Shown one piece after another: positions 1 through 8,813 of a DNA stretch of 64,000 bases. How positions within the stretch are numbered: the stretch's first letter is position 1; every line of letters starts with the position of its first letter. The DNA comes from Paenibacillus qinlingensis. Lineage in GTDB: Bacteria; Bacillota; Bacilli; Paenibacillales; NBRC-103111. The stretch lies in NCBI RefSeq assembly GCF_013204845.1, contig NZ_JABMKY010000036.1:1-64000 (forward strand). The letters run 5' to 3'. The notes under the pieces are model-generated. The model was not told the origin of the DNA, ran no database searches, and saw nothing but the letters and a program-made list of their open reading frames with translations. Both the position numbers and the translations under genes were made by a program.

Positions 1-75
1 ATAAACCCGCTCGACTTGCATGTATTAGGCACGCCGCCAGCGTTCGTCCTGAGCCAGGATCAAACTCTCCATAGT
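1..75 (-). rRNA. 16S ribosomal RNA, 5' end (partial)
   Basis: Read on the minus strand, the first bases give GGAGAGTTTGATCCTGG followed by the GAACGCTGGCGGCGTGCC segment, which is the universal 5' end of bacterial 16S rRNA. The 5' terminus lies near base 73-76, and the rest of the gene runs off the left edge of the window. It lies downstream of lysS in the same orientation, as for the rRNA operon following lysS in Bacillus subtilis. Identification is direct from sequence; only the exact mature 5' base is uncertain. Confidence 0.98.
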
Positions 76-160
76 AGAAAGATGACTTGCTCATTTGAAG
101 CTAGCGAGATTTTGCAATCTCTTTTATAGTCGATTACTCGACTGTGCTTACTCACTCGTT

Positions 161-182
161 GTTCAGTTTTCAAAGATCAACT
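161..182 (-). promoter_or_regulatory. rRNA leader boxA-type antitermination element
   Basis: On the minus strand this reads GATCTTTGAAAACTGAACAA, matching the TCTTTGAAAACTGAACA leader motif found ahead of 16S in Bacillus rRNA operons, where boxA recruits NusB/S10 for antitermination. It sits about 85 bases before the 16S 5' end, after both candidate promoters. A feature of the rRNA leader, not a coding region. Confidence 0.8.
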
Positions 183-222
183 ACTCTTGTCCAACCTGCT
201 CTCTTTCGAAAGCCGGAAGACC

Positions 223-251
223 AATATACCACACTGAGTTTTCATTTGCAA
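223..251 (-). promoter_or_regulatory. rRNA operon promoter P2 (sigma-A)
   Basis: Minus-strand hexamers TTGCAA (251-246) and TATATT (228-223) are separated by exactly 17 bases and lie about 150 bases before the 16S 5' end. Together with the similar element upstream this gives the tandem P1/P2 layout typical of Bacillus rRNA operons. Promoter activity is inferred from sequence and position only. Confidence 0.7.
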
Positions 252-321
252 CTCTTAATTTCGAGTTGTTTTTTGTTGTGTTTCTTGTGTTTCTCGTGTT
301 GTCCTCAGCGGCAACTTTTAT

Positions 322-351
322 AAGATACCACAGACCATATACACTTTGCAA
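322..351 (-). promoter_or_regulatory. rRNA operon promoter P1 (sigma-A)
   Basis: Minus-strand TTGCAA (351-346), an 18-base spacer and TATCTT (327-322). It starts immediately after the lysS terminator, so the rRNA operon probably has its own transcription start here. The -10 box is weaker than that of P2. Confidence 0.55.
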
Positions 352-362
352 GTCCTAATTTC

Positions 363-396
363 AAAAAAATTAGAGGCACCAAATGGCGCCTCTAAA
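363..396 (-). terminator. Rho-independent terminator after lysS
   Basis: Minus strand: TTAGAGGCGCC, short loop, GGTGCCTCTAA, then seven T. This strong hairpin with a T tract begins 10 bases after the lysS stop and insulates the rRNA promoters from lysS transcription. Confidence 0.9.
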
Positions 397-404
397 CGAA
401 GGAA

Positions 405-1901
405 TTACTCGCCTTGGCGTTCACGCATCAATGGGAATAATAAAACATCACGGATCGATGGTGCATTCGTCAATAGCATAACCAAACGGTCAATACCTAT
501 ACCTAATCCACCCGTTGGTGGCATGCCGTACTCAAGAGCACGAATGAAATCTTCATCCATTTCATGCGCTTCATCGTTGCCCAGATCTTTCTCACGTAGT
601 TGAGCCTCAAAGCGCTCTCTCTGATCAATCGGATCATTAAGCTCTGTAAAAGCATTCGCATGCTCACGTGCCACGATAAAGAGCTCAAAGCGATCCGTAA
701 AGCGTGGATCCTCGGGGTTCTTTTTGGCAAGTGGAGAAATCTCTAATGGATGTCCATAGATAAACGTAGGCTGAATCAATGTCTCTTCAACGAACGTCTC
801 GAAGAATTGGTTCACAATGTGACCAAACGTCATATGCGGCTCAACAGAAACCTTATGCTCTTTGGCCAAACCATGCGCTTGCTCATTGGTCATATGAACG
901 CTAAAATCTACACCCGTGACTTCTTTGATCGCATCAACCATGGAGACTCGTCTCCAACCTACAGCTAAATCAACCTCATGATCTCCATAAGGAATAGTCG
1001 TCTGACCAAGCACCTCTTGCGCGATATGAGCAACAAGCTCTTCTGTTAACTTCATGATATCTTTGTAGTCGGCATACGCCTCATACAACTCAATCATCGT
1101 AAATTCAGGGTTGTGGCGCGTAGAGATACCCTCATTGCGGTATACACGACCGATTTCGTACACTTTCTCTAGTCCACCTACGATTAAGCGCTTCAGGTGA
1201 AGCTCAATCGCAATACGCATATGAAGCTGCATATCCAGCGCATTATGATGTGTGTTAAATGGACGTGCAGAAGCCCCGCCCGCGATAGAATGCAGTGTTG
1301 GTGTCTCCACTTCCAAATAACCCAAAGAATCTAAATAACGGCGCATGGATTGAATGATTTTGGAACGAAGAATAAACGTCTTCTGAACATCTTGGTTCAT
1401 AATCAAGTCTACATAACGTTGACGGTAGCGAAGCTCAACATCACTAAGGCCATGGAATTTATCCGGCAATGGAAGTAAAGATTTCGTCAATACCTCAAGT
1501 GATTTCACTTTAATAGAGGTTTCGCCTGTTTTCGTTTTGAAAACAACACCTTCCACCCCTACCATATCGCCTAGATCAAGAATATCGAAAGCTTTATAAA
1601 TATTCGCATCCAGCGCATCTTCACGCACGTAGATTTGAATTTTTCCTGTAATGTCTTGCAGATGTGCGAAGCTAGCTTTACCCATACTTCTCTTCTGCAT
1701 AATACGTCCTGCAATACGAACCACTACGTTCGCTTCATCTAGATCCTCTTTGCTCAGCTCTTGATAAGCAGAAAGTATCTCCCCGGCTGCATGCGTTCTT
1801 ACAAACTTGCCGCCGAATGGATCGACACCAAGACCGCGAAGCTCGTCCAATTTGTTGCGCCTAATAACGAGCAATTCATTTAATTCTAATTCCTGACTCA
1901 T
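405..1901 (-). CDS. lysS: Lysine--tRNA ligase, class II
   Basis: Class II lysyl-tRNA synthetase, cytosolic, charging tRNA-Lys with lysine using ATP. An N-terminal OB-fold anticodon-binding domain (about residues 50-150) precedes the catalytic domain. Motif 2 is visible in the YRNEGISTRHNPEFTMIE stretch and motif 3 in GIGIDRLVMLL near the C-terminus. About 498 residues, the usual length. The reading frame extends to 1910, but there AGGAG abuts the first ATG; the ATG at 1901 (MSQELELNE) has this RBS at a 9-base spacing and is preferred. Last gene before the rRNA operon, with its own terminator and a greA terminator upstream. Confidence 0.97.
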   Translation of the reverse strand: MSQELELNELLVIRRNKLDELRGLGVDPFGGKFVRTHAAGEILSAYQELSKEDLDEANVVVRIAGRIMQKRSMGKASFAHLQDITGKIQIYVREDALDANIYKAFDILDLGDMVGVEGVVFKTKTGETSIKVKSLEVLTKSLLPLPDKFHGLSDVELRYRQRYVDLIMNQDVQKTFILRSKIIQSMRRYLDSLGYLEVETPTLHSIAGGASARPFNTHHNALDMQLHMRIAIELHLKRLIVGGLEKVYEIGRVYRNEGISTRHNPEFTMIELYEAYADYKDIMKLTEELVAHIAQEVLGQTTIPYGDHEVDLAVGWRRVSMVDAIKEVTGVDFSVHMTNEQAHGLAKEHKVSVEPHMTFGHIVNQFFETFVEETLIQPTFIYGHPLEISPLAKKNPEDPRFTDRFELFIVAREHANAFTELNDPIDQRERFEAQLREKDLGNDEAHEMDEDFIRALEYGMPPTGGLGIGIDRLVMLLTNAPSIRDVLLFPLMRERQGE

Positions 1902-1941
1902 GCTTTTCATCTCCTACGAATTAGTTTAGGGCTGTGAACGG

Positions 1942-1967
1942 AAAAAAGCTTCCTGACGGAAGCTTTC
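1942..1967 (-). terminator. Rho-independent terminator between greA and lysS
   Basis: Minus strand AAAGCTTCC, four-base loop, GGAAGCTTT running into further T residues. It follows the greA stop by about 20 bases and would end greA transcripts before lysS. Confidence 0.8.
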
Positions 1968-1988
1968 CAAAAGGCTTGCGGCTGCACG

Positions 1989-2465
1989 CTACTTTTTAAT
2001 ATCAATAATTTGATACTGAATGACGCCAGCAGGTACTACAACATCAACGTTGGTGCCCTTTTGCTTGCCAAGAATAGCTCTACCCACAGGGCTTTCATTA
2101 GAAATCTTATTCTGCAGCGGATCGGATTCAGCCGAACCTACAATGTTGTATTCTACCAAGTCGCCGAATTCCAAGTCTTTCAGTGTGACAATCGATCCTA
2201 CACTAACCGTGTTAATATCGACCTCATCGTTATTAATAATCCGCGCGTTGCGCAGCATTTTTTCTAGAGTAATGATTCTTCCTTCAATAAAAGCTTGTTC
2301 ATTCTTCGCATCTTCGTACTCGGAGTTCTCACTAATATCGCCATAACCGATAGCGACCTTAATTCTTTCCGCAACTTCACGGCGTTTCACGGATTTCAGA
2401 TGCTCAAGCTCATCCTCTAATTTCCGTAGCCCTACTGGTGTAAGAATGACCTCTTTTTCAGCCAT
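1989..2465 (-). CDS. greA: Transcription elongation factor GreA
   Basis: Rescues backtracked RNA polymerase by stimulating cleavage of the nascent transcript in the secondary channel. The N-terminal coiled coil carries the GDISENSEYEDAKNEQ segment with the acidic residues that reach the active site; the C-terminal FKBP-like domain ends in VIQYQIIDIKK. From the ATG at 2465 (MAEKEVILTPVGL) the protein is 158 residues, the family norm, and GGGAG lies 11 bases upstream. The open frame extends to 2570, but the extra 35 residues do not resemble GreA. In B. subtilis greA is elsewhere; here it sits between dusB and lysS. Confidence 0.96.
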   Translation of the reverse strand: MAEKEVILTPVGLRKLEDELEHLKSVKRREVAERIKVAIGYGDISENSEYEDAKNEQAFIEGRIITLEKMLRNARIINNDEVDINTVSVGSIVTLKDLEFGDLVEYNIVGSAESDPLQNKISNESPVGRAILGKQKGTNVDVVVPAGVIQYQIIDIKK

Positions 2466-2686
2466 TGCCAACTGATCTCCCGTCATGTGAAAGATTTTCA
2501 TATCGTTGAATCGATGCTTCCTGCTAGGAGTTGGGTCTTTATAGAGCTGATTCAAGTAGTATGAATTCACGTTTCATAATAAGTTGCTTACTCGTTAGTC
2601 TTTCAATATATGCAGGAACACATTAATATTGACTGATTATATTGCAACGGTTTCAAAATGTCAATGTCAACCATTGCTGCTTCTTT

Positions 2687-3703
2687 TTAATGCAGCACAG
2701 CTGATTCTTCGGCTGTCCCAGACACGGAACTCGTCGCAAGATGTTCGACATATGCGTCCAATGTACGAACCATTTCATCCCGCTTCTCTGTCTCCATGAT
2801 GATATCTTTCACACGTGCTGCTCCTGTCATACCTTTGAGGTACCAAGCCATGTGTTTGCGCATTTCCTTCACCGCAACATGCTCACCCTTGAGGGCAATT
2901 AAACGGTCCATATGCAAAATCGCGATGCGGATTTTCTCTTCTGCCGATGGTTCCGGCGGAAGTTCACCGTTGGCTAGATATTGTACTGTACGATACAACA
3001 TCCATGGGTTGCCTAACGCGCCACGTCCGATCATTACACCATCTACGCCTGTTTGGTCCAGCATGCGTTTGGCATCCTCAGGTGTGACAACATCACCGTT
3101 ACCAATAACCGGAATCGATAGAGCTTGCTTCACCTCGCGAATGATATCCCAATCAGCTTTGCCCGTATACAGTTGCTCACGCGTACGCCCATGAACACTA
3201 ACGGCACTGCCGCCGCCTCTTTCGACAGCTTTCGCATTTTCGACAGCATAAATATGTTCCGAATCCCAACCAATACGCATCTTCACCGTAACAGGTTTAC
3301 TTACAGCAGCAACAACTGTCGCGATCATGGCTTCGATCTTATCTGGTTGAAGCAGCCATCTAGCGCCTGCATCACATTTCGTGATTTTGGGAACAGGGCA
3401 CCCCATGTTGATATCAATAATATCGGCATTCGTATGTTGGTCAACAATTCTTGCCGCTTGAACCAACGTCTCCGTGTCGCCTCCAAAAATTTGAAGACTC
3501 AAAGGCTTTTCACGATCATCTACATATAACATCTCCAACGAACGTGCATTACCGTGTACGATCGCTTTATCACTAACCATCTCTGCACAGACTAAGCCTG
3601 TACCAAACTCCTTAGCGATTAATCGAAAGGCTGGATTACATACGCCAGCCATTGGGGCTAATACAACTCTATTGGGAGCTTCGACATTTCCTATTTTCAG
3701 CAC
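2687..3703 (-). CDS. dusB: tRNA-dihydrouridine synthase DusB
   Basis: FMN-dependent reductase forming dihydrouridine in tRNA. TIM-barrel N-terminal half with VVLAPMAGVCNPAFR and the NMGCPVPKITKC motif carrying the conserved catalytic Cys; the SVHGRTREQ and GDV..DGVMIGRGALGNPW phosphate/FMN-binding segments follow, then a helical C-terminal domain. The frame can start at ATG 3724 (overlapping the upstream stop as ATGA), but AGAGGAG lies inside the frame 11 bases before the GTG at 3703 (VLKIGNV, aligning with MFKIGDI of B. subtilis), so GTG is preferred. Last gene of the folate operon, as B. subtilis yacF. Confidence 0.94.
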   Translation of the reverse strand: MLKIGNVEAPNRVVLAPMAGVCNPAFRLIAKEFGTGLVCAEMVSDKAIVHGNARSLEMLYVDDREKPLSLQIFGGDTETLVQAARIVDQHTNADIIDINMGCPVPKITKCDAGARWLLQPDKIEAMIATVVAAVSKPVTVKMRIGWDSEHIYAVENAKAVERGGGSAVSVHGRTREQLYTGKADWDIIREVKQALSIPVIGNGDVVTPEDAKRMLDQTGVDGVMIGRGALGNPWMLYRTVQYLANGELPPEPSAEEKIRIAILHMDRLIALKGEHVAVKEMRKHMAWYLKGMTGAARVKDIIMETEKRDEMVRTLDAYVEHLATSSVSGTAEESAVLH

Positions 3704-3720
3704 CGAAGATTCCACTCCTC

Positions 3721-3933
3721 TCATTTCACAACTACTGCGACTAATTCCTCGGGTTCAATGTGAAGAACTTGCGAGATATTATGAATCATTTTATTGTCTG
3801 GTTTGCGTGTTCCACGTTCAATCGCCCCTAGAATGGCAATAGATACGCCTAACAAATCGGCCAATTCACTCTGCGTATAGCCTTTTAACTTACGAAAAGC
3901 GCGTATGCGCTGTGCTATTGAGCTTTTTTCCAT
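3721..3933 (-). CDS. yazB: XRE-family helix-turn-helix protein (YazB-like)
   Basis: A 70-residue protein that is little more than one Cro/C1-type HTH: RAFRKLKGYTQSELADLLGV forms the first helices, SIAILGAIERGTRKP the recognition region. In B. subtilis yazB occupies the same place between folK and dusB. No regulatory target is established to my knowledge; a role in the folate operon is only suggested by position. It overlaps folK by 19 bases and its stop overlaps the alternative dusB ATG, so it is translated within the operon. Confidence 0.88.
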   Translation of the reverse strand: MEKSSIAQRIRAFRKLKGYTQSELADLLGVSIAILGAIERGTRKPDNKMIHNISQVLHIEPEELVAVVVK

Positions 3934-4427
3934 AGGATGACGCCTTCCTTTCCTTCCAGTTTCTCCAAGTGTGCAGAGATAGATTCAAACAGAGCGTCCT
4001 GCCGCGCGTAGAGAACCTCAGAGAGGGGCACTAATACAAAAGCCCGCTCATGCATCCGCGGATGCGGAATGATCAAGTCGGGGGTCATAAGCTGATGGTC
4101 ACCATACAGGAGCAAATCCAAGTCAATTGTTCGAGGTCCCCAACGTAAATCACGCTTCCGACCCAAACGGTTCTCAATGGCTAGCAAGGTAACCAGTAAC
4201 GCTTCCGGCGATAAGTCCGTATGAATTTGAATCACCATATTTAGAAAAGCAGATTGATCCACATAGCCAACAGGCTCGGTTTCATAGATGCTAGATTGGC
4301 CCGTCACCGTGATCCCCGATTCCTCATTCAGCGCTGTAATAGCACTCTGCAAATAATGTTCACGCTTATCAATATTGGAGCCTAATGCGACGTAAGCAAT
4401 TATGCGTTCTCGATCTTCGGCTGTCAT
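3915..4427 (-). CDS. folK: 6-hydroxymethyl-7,8-dihydropterin pyrophosphokinase
   Basis: HPPK transfers pyrophosphate from ATP to hydroxymethyl-dihydropterin, making the pterin substrate of FolP. Family marks: YVALGSNIDKRE near the N-terminus, the flexible-loop segment, and GRKRDLRWGPRTIDLDLLLYG with the Asp pair that binds two Mg ions. 170 residues, normal length. Its start overlaps the folB stop by four bases (ATGA-type), indicating translational coupling in pabB-pabA-pabC-folP-folB-folK-yazB-dusB. Confidence 0.97.
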   Translation of the reverse strand: MTAEDRERIIAYVALGSNIDKREHYLQSAITALNEESGITVTGQSSIYETEPVGYVDQSAFLNMVIQIHTDLSPEALLVTLLAIENRLGRKRDLRWGPRTIDLDLLLYGDHQLMTPDLIIPHPRMHERAFVLVPLSEVLYARQDALFESISAHLEKLEGKEGVILWKKAQ

Positions 4428-4792
4428 TCCAATGCCCGCTTTCGGTTGATCTCTATGGTAACACCGTCAAAAATAACGGCGAAGGGCGGATGCGGCTTAA
4501 TGACGCGAACCGTCACTTCATTGATACTAGTATAAGTATGCAGGAGCTCGGATGCAATATTTTCTGCTAATGCCTCGATTAATTTATACGTACGCCCTTC
4601 CACGATCTCTTTGATAAGGAAAAAAGCTTCACCATAATGAACCGTTTCTGTCAGTTCATCGTTCTTTCCAGCTTTATCTAAAGGGAGCATTAGCTCTACA
4701 TCAACGTAGAAGCGTTGGCCCAGCGTATTTTCTTCAGGGAACACACCGTGATTACCAAAAAATTGCATGCGGGATAGGATGATTTTATCCAT
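4424..4792 (-). CDS. folB: Dihydroneopterin aldolase
   Basis: Cleaves dihydroneopterin to 6-hydroxymethyl-dihydropterin and glycolaldehyde. Recognised by MDKIILSRMQFFGNHGVFPEE at the N-terminus (the Gly-Val-Glu substrate region), YKLIEALAENIA and the C-terminal VRVIKPHPPF segment. Starting at ATG 4792, with GGAGG eight bases upstream, it is 122 residues, the usual size; the frame extends to 4858 but the added residues are not family-like. It lies 40 bases after folP. Confidence 0.96.
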   Translation of the reverse strand: MDKIILSRMQFFGNHGVFPEENTLGQRFYVDVELMLPLDKAGKNDELTETVHYGEAFFLIKEIVEGRTYKLIEALAENIASELLHTYTSINEVTVRVIKPHPPFAVIFDGVTIEINRKRALE

Positions 4793-4832
4793 AGGGAAAG
4801 CCTCCAAGGTTGAAATAATGATATATATAAAC

Positions 4833-5654
4833 TTAAAGTTTGCTGCGCAGCATGGCATCCGTCATAAGGGCTAACCGTTTGATGGCTTGAATATCGTGTA
4901 CTCGAACGATTCCACACCCCTGCGCGATGCCTAGTACGACAGTTGCTGCCGTTCCTTCGAGGCGCTCCTCCGGAGGCAGCCCTAGGGTTAGTCCAATAAC
5001 ACTTTTACGCGATGTGCCCAAAAGCACTGGATATCCGAGATCTGCGATCGGGCGCAGGTTGTTCATTAGATATAGATTTTGCTCGTAGGATTTCGCAAAA
5101 CCAATCCCGGGATCAAGAATGATATGCTCAGGCTTAATACCTGCATGAAGAGCTTGGTCTGTATAGCGTTGGAGATCCGCAATAACTTCTGGGAGAAATT
5201 CGACATATTCCGAGCTTATCCGATTATGGGTAATAATAAATGGACAATCATATTGCGCCACCACTGCTGCCATATCGGTATCTGCTTGACCGCCCCATAC
5301 ATCATTGATGATGTGGGCTCCTGCCTCAAGGGCTTGTCTAGCTACTTCAGCTTTGTAGGTATCAATGGAAATCGGGATGCTGATTTCACGGCGAATCGCC
5401 TCTACGATAGGGATGACACGTTGAAGTTCCTCATCTACTGTGACAATCGCAGCTCCAGGTCGCGTGGATTCTCCGCCAATATCGATGATATCTACGCCTT
5501 CTGCCACCATTTGGCGGGCTTTGCGAATCGCATCTTCGACTTGTGTGTAGCTTCCGCCATCCGAAAAGGAATCCGGCGTTACGTTTAATATGCCCATAAT
5601 GATCGTTCGATCACCGATGGGCAGTTCGTGTCCTCTACAGGATAACACTTTCAT
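4833..5654 (-). CDS. folP: Dihydropteroate synthase
   Basis: Joins p-aminobenzoate to hydroxymethyl-dihydropterin pyrophosphate giving dihydropteroate, the step blocked by sulfonamides. TIM barrel with the two signature loops MGILNVTPDSFSDGG (residues about 20-34) and DIGGESTRPGA (about 57-67); the later GTSRKSVIG and RVHDI segments complete the pterin and pABA sites. 273 residues. It follows pabC by about 20 bases, so pABA synthesis and its use are co-transcribed. Confidence 0.97.
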   Translation of the reverse strand: MKVLSCRGHELPIGDRTIIMGILNVTPDSFSDGGSYTQVEDAIRKARQMVAEGVDIIDIGGESTRPGAAIVTVDEELQRVIPIVEAIRREISIPISIDTYKAEVARQALEAGAHIINDVWGGQADTDMAAVVAQYDCPFIITHNRISSEYVEFLPEVIADLQRYTDQALHAGIKPEHIILDPGIGFAKSYEQNLYLMNNLRPIADLGYPVLLGTSRKSVIGLTLGLPPEERLEGTAATVVLGIAQGCGIVRVHDIQAIKRLALMTDAMLRSKL

Positions 5655-5675
5655 GTAAGGTTCACTTCCTGTTCG

Positions 5676-6542
5676 TTACTGTGACATGGTGTAGCGTTGG
5701 ATGAGTTGACTAGTTACAGGACCCGGAGATCCAGTGCCTACCGTATAGGTTTGTCCACTCGGTGTATACAAAGTGGTGACAGGAACAATTTCTTGGATCG
5801 AATTCACGAGAAATACTTCGTCTGCGTCTAAGAGATCTTCCCACCGGTATAAACCGTCCTGCCTAGGAATTTGAATCTGCTGTGCGAGTTCTATCACATG
5901 CGCTCTTGTGATGCCCGGCAAGATACCCGTATCGAGCGATGGGGTGTAGAGGGTGTCATTTTTGATGAAAAAGAGGTTACTGACGATCCCTTCCGCCACG
6001 TAGCCATCTTCCGAAAGCATAAGCCCCTCCGCCCCAGTAGCCCAATCGTATTGCCCTAGCTCTCTTCGAGCCAAAATGTTGTTCATATAATGAAAAGACT
6101 TAAATCGATATAAGCCTTCTGGTGTATTGCGTGGCAGCTTCAGTAGTTGCAACGCTTTGCCATGAAGGTAGGTTTTTTCATCCCTTGGCGGTAAAGGCTT
6201 AATGTAGATGATTTCCGAAGGCTTCGTATAGTCGCCGGTAGGAAGACCTAATGCCTCGACGCCCGCAGAGACGGTATAGCGGATATACGCCTCTTCGAGC
6301 TGGTTGGCTTGGAGAAGTTCTTCGACGAGACGTGTCAGGGTCTCTAGGTTAGGCTCGTAAACGATGCCAAGCTCCTGGCAACCATCCGTGAGACGACGAA
6401 GGTGCTCCGCAAGCAGGAACGGTTTGCGGTTATATGTGCGAAAAGTCTCAAACAAACCGATCCCGTACAGAAAACCGTGATCATAGACAGAGACCACGGC
6501 TTGTGTTTCTTCGGTTAAGATACCATTGACGGAGATGATCAT
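5676..6542 (-). CDS. pabC: Aminodeoxychorismate lyase
   Basis: PLP-dependent fold-type IV enzyme that splits aminodeoxychorismate into p-aminobenzoate and pyruvate. The N-terminus VNGILTEETQAVVSVYDHGFLYG and GLFETFRTYN are typical; the PLP lysine is expected in FKSFHYMNN (about residue 165), and EGIVSNLFF plus GILPGITR form the C-terminal active-site loops. 288 residues. The fold is shared with branched-chain and D-amino acid aminotransferases, but the position directly after pabA and before folP makes PabC the best call. Confidence 0.94.
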   Translation of the reverse strand: MIISVNGILTEETQAVVSVYDHGFLYGIGLFETFRTYNRKPFLLAEHLRRLTDGCQELGIVYEPNLETLTRLVEELLQANQLEEAYIRYTVSAGVEALGLPTGDYTKPSEIIYIKPLPPRDEKTYLHGKALQLLKLPRNTPEGLYRFKSFHYMNNILARRELGQYDWATGAEGLMLSEDGYVAEGIVSNLFFIKNDTLYTPSLDTGILPGITRAHVIELAQQIQIPRQDGLYRWEDLLDADEVFLVNSIQEIVPVTTLYTPSGQTYTVGTGSPGPVTSQLIQRYTMSQ

Positions 6543-6549
6543 ACGTTAG

Positions 6550-7131
6550 TTAGACCCCTGACTTCGCTGTGCGGCGAAGAAAATTACGCAGCATTTGATG
6601 TCCATGCTGGGTGATGATCGATTCTGGGTGGAATTGCACGCCTTCGATCGGATACTCTTTATGACGCAAAGCCATGATTTCGCCTTCAGCTGTTTGTGCG
6701 CTGATTTCTAGACAATCCGGCAAGGTTTCTGTTTTTACAATTAACGAATGATAACGTGTTGCAATGAAAGGTGACGGAAGCCCTTCGAATAAGGTTTTCC
6801 CATCGTGGAAAATCTCCGAGGTTTTACCGTGCATCAAGCGCTCTGCGCGAATCACATCGCCACCGAAAGCTTGGCCAATGGATTGATGTCCGAGGCAAAC
6901 GCCGAAAATCGGGATAATCCCTTTAAAATGGTCAATCAGTGATAAGCTAATTCCAGCTTCATTCGGCGTGCAAGGACCTGGAGATATTAAGATATGGTCC
7001 GGCGCCAACGCCTCGACCCCTGCCAAATCAATTTCGTCATTCCGACGAACGATGACTTCCTCACCAATCTCTCCTAAATACTGAACAAGGTTGTACGTAA
7101 ACGAATCATAATTATCAATCACTAAAATCAT
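6550..7131 (-). CDS. pabA: Aminodeoxychorismate/anthranilate synthase glutaminase subunit
   Basis: Class I glutamine amidotransferase delivering ammonia to PabB. N-terminal NYDSFTYNLVQYL, oxyanion region ISPGPCTPNEAG, nucleophile Cys in FGVCLGHQSIGQ (about residue 79), and the His-Glu of the triad in VQFHPESI (about 168-172). 193 residues. In B. subtilis this subunit also serves tryptophan synthesis, and the same double use is possible here because no trp genes are in the window. Located between pabB and pabC. Confidence 0.95.
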   Translation of the reverse strand: MILVIDNYDSFTYNLVQYLGEIGEEVIVRRNDEIDLAGVEALAPDHILISPGPCTPNEAGISLSLIDHFKGIIPIFGVCLGHQSIGQAFGGDVIRAERLMHGKTSEIFHDGKTLFEGLPSPFIATRYHSLIVKTETLPDCLEISAQTAEGEIMALRHKEYPIEGVQFHPESIITQHGHQMLRNFLRRTAKSGV

Positions 7132-7165
7132 TCTAAGCTCCCCTTTCGTCTCAGCCCATTCGGGC

Positions 7166-8695
7166 TTAAGCTCGGCTCATGCTCCGCTCGCTATACTCAA
7201 TTGCTTTCCACATCGCTTTGGCTTTGTTCAAGGATTCGATGTATTCGCGCTCTGGTATGGAGTCTATGACGATCCCCGCTCCCGCTTGAATATGCCCCAT
7301 CCCGTCAACCGCTACTAACGTGCGTATAATAATATTAAATTCCATATTGCCATTATAGTCAATCCATCCCATCGATCCCGTGTAAGGACCGCGGCGTACT
7401 GGCTCTAGTTCTTCAATGATTTCCATGCAGCGAATCTTCGGTGCGCCTGTAATGGTACCACCAGGAAAGGTCGCCGCGATGACATCATAGGCGTCCTTCC
7501 CTTCTGCTAATTCGCCGACAACTTCGGAGACGATGTGCATCACATGGGAATAGTACTCGATGACCATGAAGTCTTTCACATGGACGGAGCCATAACGCGA
7601 GATGCGGCCCAGATCGTTGCGCTCGAGATCGACCAGCATAACGTGCTCGGCGCGCTCTTTGTCGTTGTGGATGAGCTCGCCAGCTAGGCGCAGGTCATCC
7701 TCTGCATCCTTGCCGCGCGGGCGCGTGCCAGCGATCGGACGCGTCCGCAGGACGCCGTCCTCGAGCTGCACGAGCAGCTCCGGCGAGCCGGAGACAAGGG
7801 CGAAGCCTGCGAATCGCAGCAAGCCCATGTAGGGCGAAGGATTTACGATGCGCAGCGCCTCGTAAATCTCCTCTGGCGTCGTGCGCAACTGCCGGCTCTG
7901 TCTGACTGACAAGTTGACTTGGAACACGTCACCTTGAGAGATGTAGGCTTGGATGCGCTCCACCGCAGCCATGAACGCGGCTTTGTCGAAGGCAGGTTGG
8001 ATGCCTTCGATGCTTTCGACGTCGATGTGCAGCTCCTCGCGCGCTATCATTGGTTGGTCGGCGCCACTCAGCGGAGTGCCGGACCAATTGCCTGCGCGAA
8101 TCGCGTGCCAGCGCACGAGCATGGCTTCGGCGCGAGCGTGCGCTTGCGCATAGAGCTCGCCCAGGTCTGTAGTTGGGGAGCAAGGCATGTGCACAGCGAT
8201 GTACAGGCTCTTCTCTGTGTGATCCAGCGTCCACACCTGATCATACATAGCGAAGCTGTAGTCAGGGATTGGCAGATCATCTTGCGCTTGCTCTGGCAAT
8301 CTCTCAATGGTGCGAATCACATCGTAGCTCCAATAGCCTACGCACCCCCCGACAAATTTGGGGGCACCTTGGACTTTCGGACTACGATAGGCGGACATCC
8401 ACTGCTTGACGATATCGAGCGGCTTTCCCTGCAGGTGAGAGAGCGCCGAGGTCGAGTCCCCTTTGATTTCTGCTTCCAAACCTGTGCCCCGCACAGTTGA
8501 AAAGGGATGCAACCCAAAATGCGTATAGCGCCCACCTTTTCCACTTTCAAGTACGAACGAATCCGGCGATGCCTCTTTCCATGCGTCTTCCCATGAGGCA
8601 ATCCGATCATCAGCTAAACCTAATTTAATTACATATGGCAGCATGTTGTAGCTAGAAGACCACGCCTGCCATTGTTCCACTGTAGTTAAGATCAT
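7166..8695 (-). CDS. pabB: Aminodeoxychorismate synthase component I
   Basis: Chorismate-using enzyme that with PabA makes 4-amino-4-deoxychorismate. The N-terminal domain (1-200) is variable; the C-terminal chorismate-binding domain has SPELLV, PIAGTRPRGKD, LVDLERNDLGR and FPGGTITGAPK. The PIAGT form has Ala where some PabB proteins (for example E. coli) have a Lys nucleophile, as in TrpE, so sequence alone does not separate PabB from anthranilate synthase; operon context decides for PabB. 509 residues. AAGGAG sits upstream of ATG 8695. G+C is locally high around 7600-8150. Confidence 0.94.
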   Translation of the reverse strand: MILTTVEQWQAWSSSYNMLPYVIKLGLADDRIASWEDAWKEASPDSFVLESGKGGRYTHFGLHPFSTVRGTGLEAEIKGDSTSALSHLQGKPLDIVKQWMSAYRSPKVQGAPKFVGGCVGYWSYDVIRTIERLPEQAQDDLPIPDYSFAMYDQVWTLDHTEKSLYIAVHMPCSPTTDLGELYAQAHARAEAMLVRWHAIRAGNWSGTPLSGADQPMIAREELHIDVESIEGIQPAFDKAAFMAAVERIQAYISQGDVFQVNLSVRQSRQLRTTPEEIYEALRIVNPSPYMGLLRFAGFALVSGSPELLVQLEDGVLRTRPIAGTRPRGKDAEDDLRLAGELIHNDKERAEHVMLVDLERNDLGRISRYGSVHVKDFMVIEYYSHVMHIVSEVVGELAEGKDAYDVIAATFPGGTITGAPKIRCMEIIEELEPVRRGPYTGSMGWIDYNGNMEFNIIIRTLVAVDGMGHIQAGAGIVIDSIPEREYIESLNKAKAMWKAIEYSERSMSRA

Positions 8696-8755
8696 ACTTG
8701 TGCTCCTTAAAATCCGTTAATTCGTTGTCCATTAGTATACTCCAACCCTATACAG

Positions 8756-8789
8756 AAAAAAAGCCCCAGCTGTAATAGCTGAAGGCTTG
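8756..8789 (-). terminator. Rho-independent terminator after cysK
   Basis: Minus strand: AAGCC-TTCAGCT, four-base loop, CAGCTGGGGCTT, then six T. It falls between cysK and pabB, so the folate operon probably starts from its own promoter in the 60 bases before pabB, although I see no convincing -35/-10 pair there. Confidence 0.85.
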
Positions 8790-8813
8790 ATCTCTTTGAC
8801 ATGGGACTCGATC